This document shows positions 54,896 to 61,705 of a stretch of DNA of 64,000 nt, piece by piece. Position 1 is the stretch's first letter. Each line of letters starts with the position of its first letter. The translations under genes were made by a program, and so were the position numbers. Origin of the DNA: Pseudomonas campi. GTDB taxonomy: Bacteria > Pseudomonadota > Gammaproteobacteria > Pseudomonadales > Pseudomonadaceae. The notes under the pieces were generated by a model. That model had not been told where the DNA came from and made no database searches. It worked only from the letters and a program-made list of their open reading frames with translations. The stretch lies in assembly GCF_013200955.2 (NCBI RefSeq), contig NZ_CP053697.2, positions 3,410,001-3,474,000 of the forward strand, given 5' to 3'.

Positions 54896-56308
54896 ATGCC
54901 TTTCCAGCTCCGCCTCTGTGTCCTGGCGCTGACGCTCAGTCTGGCCGCCTGTGAACAGCCGCTGCCGCCGGTCGAACCCGGCGAGGCGCTATCGGCTGGC
55001 AGCACCACGGTGCGCCAGGCCGACCAGAATGCCTTCTCCCTGCCCTCCGCCAACCTCGCCCCCTCGCGGCGCCTGGACTTCAGCGTGGGCAACAGTTTCT
55101 TCCGCAATCCCTGGGTCAGCGCCCCGGCGACGACCACCGCACGTGACGGCCTGGGTCCGCTGTTCAACACCAACGCCTGCCAGAACTGCCATATCAAGGA
55201 CGGCCGCGGCCATCCGCCTGAGCCCAACGCCAGCACGGCAGCCTCCATGCTGGTGCGCCTGTCGATTCCCAGTGATGGCTCGACCGCCCATGCCGAGTGG
55301 CTGTTGCACCAGGGCGTGATCCCTGAGCCCGTTTATGGCGGCCAGTTGCAGGACATGAGCAACCCCGGCCATGCCCCGGAAGCCAAGGTGCGGGTGAGCT
55401 ACAGCAGCGTGCCGGTAAGCTTTGCCGACGGCACTCAGGTCGAGTTGCGCCAGCCCAAGCTGGAGATCAGCCGCCTCGCCTATGGCGAGCTGCACCCACA
55501 GACCCAGCTCTCCGCCCGCATCGCCCCGCCGATGATCGGCCTCGGCCTGCTCGAAGCCATCCCCGAGGCCGCCATCCTGGCCCATGCCGACCCCGATGAC
55601 CGCAACGGCGACGGCATCCGCGGCGTACCCAACCAGGTCTGGGATCGCGCCCAGCAGCGCACGGTGCTCGGGCGCTTCGGCTGGAAGGCCGGACAACCCA
55701 GCCTCAACCAGCAGAACGCCGACGCCTTCGCCAACGACATGGGCCTGACCAGCGCGGCGAACCGCCAGGACAACTGCAGCAGCGCACAGACCGACTGCCG
55801 CACTGCGATCAATGGCGGCGAGCTGGAAGTCAGCGACACCATCATGGCCAGCGTGCTGTTCTACACCCGCAACCTGGCGGTACCGGCACGCCGCGCCGTG
55901 GACGATCTGCAGGTGCGCCGTGGCAAGCAGCTGTTCCAGCAAGCCGGCTGCGCCCAGTGCCACACGCCGAGCTTCACCACCGCTGCCACGGCCGCCGAAC
56001 CGGAGCTGGCCAACCAGCTGATCCGCCCTTACAGCGACCTGCTGCTGCACGACATGGGCGAAGGGCTGGCTGACGGACGCGACGAATTCCAGGCCAACGG
56101 CCGCCAGTGGCGCACCGCGCCGTTGTGGGGCATCGGTCTGACCCAGGCGGTCAACGGCCACAGCCAGTTCCTCCACGACGGCCGCGCCCGCAACCTGCTG
56201 GAGGCCATCCTCTGGCATGGCGGCGAAGCGCAACAAGCCAAAGATCAGATTCTCGAATTCGATGCCCAGCAGCGTCAGGCGCTGCTGGCCTTCCTCAACT
56301 CGCTCTAA
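54896..56308 (+). CDS. Di-heme oxidoreductase (DHOR/DUF1111-type) lipoprotein
   Basis: The product has 470 residues. The lipobox SLAAC gives C19. Two c-type heme motifs are seen: C95-QNC-H99 and CAQCH near residue 350, as in the di-heme thiol oxidoreductase or peroxidase-like family. Probably periplasmic electron transfer. It sits between icmP and a second imelysin, and the order is repeated in other pseudomonads; a role in handling iron taken up by the imelysins is plausible but unproven. Confidence 0.88.
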   Translation: MPFQLRLCVLALTLSLAACEQPLPPVEPGEALSAGSTTVRQADQNAFSLPSANLAPSRRLDFSVGNSFFRNPWVSAPATTTARDGLGPLFNTNACQNCHIKDGRGHPPEPNASTAASMLVRLSIPSDGSTAHAEWLLHQGVIPEPVYGGQLQDMSNPGHAPEAKVRVSYSSVPVSFADGTQVELRQPKLEISRLAYGELHPQTQLSARIAPPMIGLGLLEAIPEAAILAHADPDDRNGDGIRGVPNQVWDRAQQRTVLGRFGWKAGQPSLNQQNADAFANDMGLTSAANRQDNCSSAQTDCRTAINGGELEVSDTIMASVLFYTRNLAVPARRAVDDLQVRRGKQLFQQAGCAQCHTPSFTTAATAAEPELANQLIRPYSDLLLHDMGEGLADGRDEFQANGRQWRTAPLWGIGLTQAVNGHSQFLHDGRARNLLEAILWHGGEAQQAKDQILEFDAQQRQALLAFLNSL

Positions 56309-56319
56309 AGGAGACCGGC

Positions 56320-57381
56320 ATGATCCGTACCCCTCTGGCTGTCGCCCTGCTCGGCTTTGCCCTCGCCGCCTGCAGCCCGCAAGACCCGCAGCAGGCAACC
56401 AGCAGCGCCCTAGCCGAGAGCGTGTTGCTGCCGGCCTACAGCAGTTGGAACCAGGCCAACCAGCAACTGGCCAGCAGTGCCCAGGCACTCTGCAACGGCA
56501 GCCAGGACCTGAGCGGCGCCCGCCAGACCCTGCTCACCACTATCGGTAGCTGGGCGACCCTGCAACCGCTGCTGGTTGGCCCGCTGGCCGAAGGCAATCG
56601 CGCCTGGCAGGTACAGTTCTGGCCGGACAAGAAGAACCTGGTGCAGCGCCAGGTCGAGACGCTGCTGAAGAACAAGCCGCAGCTGGGCCAAGCCGACCTG
56701 GACAAGGCCAGCGTGGTGGTCCAGGGCCTCACTGCCTATGAGTACGTGCTGTTCGATGCCGCCATCGACCTCAATCAGGCTCCCCAGAAGAACCGCTACT
56801 GCCCCCTGCTGATCGCCATTGGCGAGCACCAGAGCAAGCTCAGCGGCGAGATCCTCGCTCAGTGGCAGGCCGAGGACGGTATGGCTGCGCAGCTCAAGCA
56901 ATTCCCCAACAACCGCTACGCCGAGGCGCCGGAAGCGGTGGGCGAACTGCTGCGCGCCCAGGTCAGCGCCATCGATGGCCTGAAGAAGAAGCTCGGCACC
57001 GCCCTCGGCCGCCAGAGCAAAGGCCAGCCGCAGCCCTACCAGGCCGAGTTCTGGCGCAGCAATGCCAGCCTCGTCAGCCTCGCCGCCAGCCTGGCCAGCG
57101 CCGAACGGGTCTGGCTCGGCAGCAACAACGACGGCATCAAGGCCCTGCTCGGCAGCGACCAGGCCGAGCTGAGCCAGCGCCTGGATGCCCAGTACAGCGC
57201 CACTCGCCAGCAACTGGCGGCGATCCAGCGGCCGCTCGGCGAACTGCTCGGCGAAGAAGCTGGCCGCCAGCAACTCAATGCCTTCTACGACAGCCTCGAC
57301 CAACTGCACCGCCTGCAGGAAAGTGAGCTGGCCAAGACGCTCGGCATCCAGCTGGGCTTCAATGCCCACGACGGGGACTGA
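56320..57381 (+). CDS. Second imelysin-family lipoprotein with altered motif
   Basis: The product has 353 residues. The lipobox ALAAC gives C18. The fold-level match to imelysin is clear (WATLQPLLVGPL, NRAWQVQFWPDKKN), but the GxHxxE motif reads G136-L-T-A-Y-E141, with Thr for His. This suggests a ligand-binding rather than peptidase role, or a partner of IcmP. AAGGAG lies before the ATG, 11 bases after the di-heme gene. Confidence 0.82.
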   Translation: MIRTPLAVALLGFALAACSPQDPQQATSSALAESVLLPAYSSWNQANQQLASSAQALCNGSQDLSGARQTLLTTIGSWATLQPLLVGPLAEGNRAWQVQFWPDKKNLVQRQVETLLKNKPQLGQADLDKASVVVQGLTAYEYVLFDAAIDLNQAPQKNRYCPLLIAIGEHQSKLSGEILAQWQAEDGMAAQLKQFPNNRYAEAPEAVGELLRAQVSAIDGLKKKLGTALGRQSKGQPQPYQAEFWRSNASLVSLAASLASAERVWLGSNNDGIKALLGSDQAELSQRLDAQYSATRQQLAAIQRPLGELLGEEAGRQQLNAFYDSLDQLHRLQESELAKTLGIQLGFNAHDGD

Positions 57382-57384
57382 TGC

Positions 57385-58479
57385 ATGCAGCGCAGAGCAT
57401 TTCTCGGCCTTGCGGGCGCCGCCCTCGCGGCTAGCGCCCTGGGCGGCTGGCAGCTGGTCAGCCATGGCCAGCAACCCCTGCTGCTGTCGGCCCGCGATGA
57501 CAGCAACGGCCAGCACTATGCCGTCGGCTACCGCCTGGATGGCAGCAAGGCCTTCGCCACGCCAGTCAAAGAACGCTGCCACGATGTGGTGCCGCACCCG
57601 AGCCTGCCGCTGGCGGTGTTCGTCGGTCGCCGGCCGAGCCGCGAAAGCTACCTGATCGATACCCGCGACGGCCGCCTGCTGCAAACCCTGAGCGCCGCGG
57701 ACGACCGCCATTTCTACGGTCACGGCCTGTTCCACCAGGCTGGCGAGCTGTTCTACAGCACCGAGAACGACACCGCGCAACCAGGCCGTGGCGTGCTCGG
57801 CGTCTATCGCCTGCAGGCCAACCAGTTGCAGCGCATCGGCGAGCACTCCACCCATGGCATCGGTCCGCACCAGCTGCTCTGGCTACCCGGTGGCGAAAAC
57901 CTGGTGGTGGCCAACGGCGGCATCCGCACCGAGGCCGATAGCCGGGTGATGATGAACCTGCAGGCCATGGAGCCCAGCCTGGTGCTGATGCAGCGCGACG
58001 GCACACTGCTCAGCAAGGAACGGCTGCCACAGCGGATGAACAGCGTGCGCCACCTGGCCGTGGCCAGCGACGGCACCATCGTCTCCGGCCAGCAGTACGA
58101 AGGCGACCCACAGGATGCCGTACCGCTGCTCGCGATCAAGCGCCCGGGGCAACCCTTCCAGCCCTTCCCCCTGGGCGAGGCGCAGCGCGCGGCGATGCAC
58201 CAGTACACCGCCAGCCTGGCCATCCACAACGACTTGCGCCTGCTGGCCCTGACCGCACCGCGCGGCAACCGCTTCTTTATCTGGAACCTGGACAGCAGCC
58301 AGCTACTGCTCGACGCGCCCTTGCCGGATTGCGCAGGCGTCGGCGCGGTGGCCGAGGGTTTTGTCGTCACCTCCGGGCAGGGCCGCTGCCGCCTGTATGA
58401 CTGCCGCGGCGCACAGATCAGCGCGCAGCCGCTGCAACTGCCAGCCGGGCTATGGGACAACCACCTGCGCCTGGCCTAA
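57385..58479 (+). CDS. DUF1513 beta-propeller protein, Tat-exported
   Basis: The product has 364 residues. The N-terminus QRRAFLGLAGAALAASALGG looks like a twin-arginine signal. The rest matches DUF1513, a predicted seven-bladed propeller (HDVVPHPSLPLAVFVGRRPS, GRGVLGVYRL, THGIGPHQLLWLPGGENLVV). It starts 3 bases after the imelysin stop, so the three genes from the di-heme gene onward form one operon. Role unknown. Confidence 0.87.
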   Translation: MQRRAFLGLAGAALAASALGGWQLVSHGQQPLLLSARDDSNGQHYAVGYRLDGSKAFATPVKERCHDVVPHPSLPLAVFVGRRPSRESYLIDTRDGRLLQTLSAADDRHFYGHGLFHQAGELFYSTENDTAQPGRGVLGVYRLQANQLQRIGEHSTHGIGPHQLLWLPGGENLVVANGGIRTEADSRVMMNLQAMEPSLVLMQRDGTLLSKERLPQRMNSVRHLAVASDGTIVSGQQYEGDPQDAVPLLAIKRPGQPFQPFPLGEAQRAAMHQYTASLAIHNDLRLLALTAPRGNRFFIWNLDSSQLLLDAPLPDCAGVGAVAEGFVVTSGQGRCRLYDCRGAQISAQPLQLPAGLWDNHLRLA

Positions 58480-58498
58480 TAAATCTCCGGTAATGGCT

Positions 58499-58524
58499 TA
58501 AGGCCGCCTGCTTTCTGCCGACCT
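58499..58524 (+). promoter_or_regulatory. Candidate flagellar sigma (FliA) promoter of the chemoreceptor
   Basis: TAAG (58499-58502), 14 bases, GCCGACCT (58517-58524) resembles the sigma-28 pattern TAAA-N15-GCCGATAA, with five of eight matches in the -10 part. A TATACT at 58524-58529 could be a sigma70 -10 box instead. Confidence 0.3.
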
Positions 58525-58590
58525 ATACTGAAACGGACAATGCACCCTGGCCGCCCCTTGGCCCGGCCGCATGTAACCGAAACATCATGT

Positions 58591-58666
58591 TCCGGGGATA
58601 GGGATATCCGCAGATCCGACGCCCATACGGGTGTCGGGGGTAGAAAACCCCGAAGAGGCGTCCCCC
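58591..58666 (+). promoter_or_regulatory. Structured leader before the chemoreceptor
   Basis: GGATA-GGGA-TATCC (58597-58609) forms a hairpin with a GGGA loop. CCGACGCCC (58616-58624) pairs with GGGTGTCGG (58629-58637). GACGCC (58618-58623) can instead pair with GGCGTC (58657-58662), which covers the end of the ribosome site just before the ATG, and GGGGG (58636-58640) can pair with the CCCCC at 58662-58666. These pairings are mutually exclusive. Confidence 0.5.
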
Positions 58667-60292
58667 ATGTTCCTGCAAAAATCCCTGCGCGCGCAGATCC
58701 TCGCTCTGCTCGGCGGCAGCCTGGTGCTGATCCTGATCACCGCCCTGGCCTGCTTCAGCTTCCTCTCCAGTGGCATGCAGGCTTATCGCGGCCTGCTCGA
58801 CGGCCCGGTGGAAGCCACCCGCCTGATCGACGCGGCCAACGTCGAGTTCAAGATCCAGGTCCAGGAATGGAAGAACGTGCTGCTGCGCGGCCAGGACAGC
58901 GAGAATATGAGCAAATACTGGGGCCAGTTCGAGTCCCAGGAGCGCAAGGTGCAGGACACCCTGGGCCAGTTGGTGCAAGTCGCTTCTGCCGACCCGGCGC
59001 TGAAAACCCAGATCGAGCGCCTGCGTAGCGAGCACCAGACCCTCGGGGTCAACTACCGCAAGGGCCGCGACGCCTTCGTTGCCGCCAATGGCGATGCCAA
59101 GGCCGGCGATGCCGCGGTCAAGGGCATCGACCGCGCCGCCAGCGAACAGATGAGCGGCCTGGTCACCCAGCTGCGCGAGCAGAGCCTGGCACAGGCCAAG
59201 CAGATCAACGCCACCGCCGACCGCACCATTCTCGTCGGCACCGTGTTACTGCTGGCGGCCAGCGTGGTCATCGCCCTGTTCAGCCTGTGGCTGGTCAACC
59301 GCAACCTGATCATCCCGATCCGCCACCTGATCAGCCATGTCGATGAGCTCAGCCACGGCCACTTCGGCCAGCACGTGGCGACCACGCGCGCCGATGAACT
59401 GGGCATGCTGGCCATCGCCTCCAATACCCTGCGCGACTTTCTCGCCAACACCACCCAGAGCCTGAAGCAGAGCAGCAACAACCTGGACAATGCCAGCGGC
59501 GAACTGAACAACATCGCCTCGCGCATGACCCAGGGCATCAACGACCAGTTCGAGCGCACCGATCAGGTCGCCACGGCCATGCACGAGATGTCCGCCACAG
59601 CCCAGGAAGTCGCCCGCCACGCCGCCGAAGCCGCACATGCTGCGGACGATGCCGACGACTCGGCACGCCAGGGTGGCAAGGTGATGACCGCGACCATCCA
59701 GACCATCACCGGCATGCGCAGTGAAATTGCCAACACCGCCGAAGTGATCCGCCGCCTGGAAGCCGACAGCGGGCGCATCGGCAAGGTACTGGAAGTCATC
59801 CGCGGCATCGCCGAGCAGACCAACCTGCTGGCCCTCAACGCCGCCATCGAAGCCGCCCGTGCCGGCGAGCAGGGCCGCGGCTTCGCCGTGGTGGCCGACG
59901 AGGTACGCACCCTGGCGCAACGTACCGCGCAGTCCACCGCCGAGATCAACCAGATCATCGACACGGTGCAGACCGGCGCGCTGAATGCCGTGCGCGCCAT
60001 CGAAAGCGGGCAGAACCGCAGCGAGGAAGGCGTGACCCAGGTCACCGAGGCTGGCGAAATGCTGCAGCGCATCACCGGCGCGGTGGAAGCCATCCGCGAC
60101 ATGAACCGGCAGATCGCCACCGCCGCCGAGGAGCAGACCTCGGTGGCCGAGGACATCTCGCGCAACCTCACGGAGATCACCTCCATCGCCAGCTCCAACC
60201 AGGAAAACGTCGAGCGCACCCAGGCCGCCAGCCAGAACCTGCAAAACCTCTCCGGCGAGCTGGGCGAAGTGACCCGCCGCCTCGGCGCCTGA
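58667..60292 (+). CDS. Methyl-accepting chemotaxis protein
   Basis: The product has 541 residues. TM1 ([20 protein letters not shown], about 11-30) and TM2 ([20 protein letters not shown], about 188-207) flank a periplasmic helical sensor of about 155 residues. HAMP and methylation helices follow, and the signalling tip reads [20 protein letters not shown] with [15 protein letters not shown]. It passes ligand signals to CheA/CheW. ATG 58667 ([10 protein letters not shown]) has AGAGG upstream. The ligand is unknown. Confidence 0.94.
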   Translation: MFLQKSLRAQILALLGGSLVLILITALACFSFLSSGMQAYRGLLDGPVEATRLIDAANVEFKIQVQEWKNVLLRGQDSENMSKYWGQFESQERKVQDTLGQLVQVASADPALKTQIERLRSEHQTLGVNYRKGRDAFVAANGDAKAGDAAVKGIDRAASEQMSGLVTQLREQSLAQAKQINATADRTILVGTVLLLAASVVIALFSLWLVNRNLIIPIRHLISHVDELSHGHFGQHVATTRADELGMLAIASNTLRDFLANTTQSLKQSSNNLDNASGELNNIASRMTQGINDQFERTDQVATAMHEMSATAQEVARHAAEAAHAADDADDSARQGGKVMTATIQTITGMRSEIANTAEVIRRLEADSGRIGKVLEVIRGIAEQTNLLALNAAIEAARAGEQGRGFAVVADEVRTLAQRTAQSTAEINQIIDTVQTGALNAVRAIESGQNRSEEGVTQVTEAGEMLQRITGAVEAIRDMNRQIATAAEEQTSVAEDISRNLTEITSIASSNQENVERTQAASQNLQNLSGELGEVTRRLGA

Positions 60293-60403
60293 AACGGCAT
60301 CACGGCACAGGGAGGTGCCGGCAAAATGCCAGTGCGGGGCAATAACCGCGACACGCTGTTGCAACAATCTTTGCTGGCAACTTCTTGCAAATGGGCGTCT
60401 TTT

Positions 60404-60420
60404 GACTTGATGGTCAAGTC
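60404..60420 (+). promoter_or_regulatory. Operator-like palindrome before the efflux operon
   Basis: GACTTGA-TGG-TCAAGTC is a perfect 7-bp inverted repeat 63 bases before the membrane-fusion gene, typical of TetR-family operators at RND efflux promoters. No repressor gene lies nearby in the window. Confidence 0.55.
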
Positions 60421-60482
60421 GGACTAAGGTGCCCGCTTCGCCTATTCCCAGGCCCCTTTTTGCCCCGCCAAGGAACCGGAAT

Positions 60483-61616
60483 ATGTTGCTCCGCCGCATG
60501 TTTGTCATGCTGGGCGCTGTCATCCTCGTGGTGCTCGCCCTCGCCGCCTACAAAGGCTATTCGATCTACCAGCAGGTGCAGATGTTCTCCGCGCCGCAGC
60601 CGGCCATCAGCGTGTCCGCCGCTGCCGCCAAGGCGCAGCCCTGGCAGAGCCGCCTGCCGGCCATCGGCACGCTCAAGGCGTTCCAGGGCGTCGACCTGAC
60701 TGCCGAAGTCCAAGGCACCGTGCAACAGGTGCTGTTCCAGTCCGGCGAGAAGGTCAGCCTCGGCCAGCCCTTGCTGCAACTGGACGGCCAGGTGGAACAG
60801 GCGATCCTCGCCACTGCCCTGGCCGTGCGCAATTTGGCCCAGGTGGAGTTCCAGCGCGGCAAGAACCTGGCCGTCAAACAGGCCATTTCCAAGAGCGAGT
60901 TCGACCGCCTGAATGCCGAACTGCTCAAGGCCGAGGCCAGCGTCGCCCAGCTGCAGGCCAGCCTGGACAAGAAGCGCATCCTCGCCCCCTTCGCCGGCAC
61001 CATCGGCATCCGCCAGGTCGACACCGGTGACTACCTGAGCCCCGGCAACACCGTGGCCACCCTGCAGGACCTGTCCAAGCTGTATGTCGACTTCTTCCTG
61101 CCCGAGCAGACCGTGCCGCTGCTGGCCATCGGTCAGCGCGTACGCCTGAACGTCGCCGCCTACCCGGGCGAGGTATTCGAAGGCGAAATCGCCGCGATCA
61201 ACCCCAAGGTCGAGGAAACCACGCGCAACCTGCAGGTGCGCGCCATGCTGCCGAACCCCGACAGCAAGCTGCTGCCGGGCATGTTCGCCAACCTGGACGT
61301 CCTTCTGCCAGGCGAAAAGCCGGTGATCGTGGTGCCGGAAACCGCCATCACCTACACCCTGTACGGCAACTCGGTGTACGTGATCGGCGAGAAGAAGGAC
61401 GACAAAGGTGCCGTCGTAAAAGACGACAAGGGCCAGGCCCAGCTACTGGTCGAGCGTCGCTTCGTCGAAACCGGCGAGCGCCGCGATGGCCAGGTGCTGG
61501 TGCTCAAGGGCCTCAAGGCCGGCGAGCAGGTGGTCACCGCCGGCCAGCTCAAACTGGATAACGGCGCCCACGTGAGCATCGTCGACGACCAGGCCCAGCA
61601 AGCCACCACGCCCTAA
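60483..61616 (+). CDS. RND efflux membrane fusion protein (MexV-like)
   Basis: The product has 377 residues. An N-terminal membrane segment (RMFVMLGAVILVVLALAAYK), a lipoyl-like hairpin domain (GTVQQVLFQSGEKVSLGQPL, KRILAPFAGTIGIRQVDTGD), a beta-barrel and a membrane-proximal domain are recognisable. It bridges the inner-membrane pump and the outer-membrane channel. It precedes the RND pump gene. The location near an icmP-type island recalls mexVW of P. aeruginosa, but the name is not certain. No outer-membrane channel gene is visible in the window. Confidence 0.92.
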   Translation: MLLRRMFVMLGAVILVVLALAAYKGYSIYQQVQMFSAPQPAISVSAAAAKAQPWQSRLPAIGTLKAFQGVDLTAEVQGTVQQVLFQSGEKVSLGQPLLQLDGQVEQAILATALAVRNLAQVEFQRGKNLAVKQAISKSEFDRLNAELLKAEASVAQLQASLDKKRILAPFAGTIGIRQVDTGDYLSPGNTVATLQDLSKLYVDFFLPEQTVPLLAIGQRVRLNVAAYPGEVFEGEIAAINPKVEETTRNLQVRAMLPNPDSKLLPGMFANLDVLLPGEKPVIVVPETAITYTLYGNSVYVIGEKKDDKGAVVKDDKGQAQLLVERRFVETGERRDGQVLVLKGLKAGEQVVTAGQLKLDNGAHVSIVDDQAQQATTP

Positions 61617-61619
61617 TCC

Positions 61620-61684
61620 GTAGGAGCGGGCTCTGCCCGCGAAGCTTTGGCATAAATGCATTCGCGAGCAGAGCTCGCTCCTAC
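61620..61684. repeat. REPIN between the two efflux genes
   Basis: GTAGGAGCGGGCTCTGCCCG at the left and CGAGCAGAGCTCGCTCCTAC at the right are inverted REP copies in the 89-base gap of the operon. Confidence 0.9.
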
Positions 61685-61705
61685 AAGTAAACCCAGGAGC
61701 CACCG

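Noticed and set aside
58591..58666. GEMM-type c-di-GMP riboswitch before the chemoreceptor
   Set aside because: The conserved GEMM core segments are not present; only generic hairpins are seen, so I report it as an unnamed structured leader.
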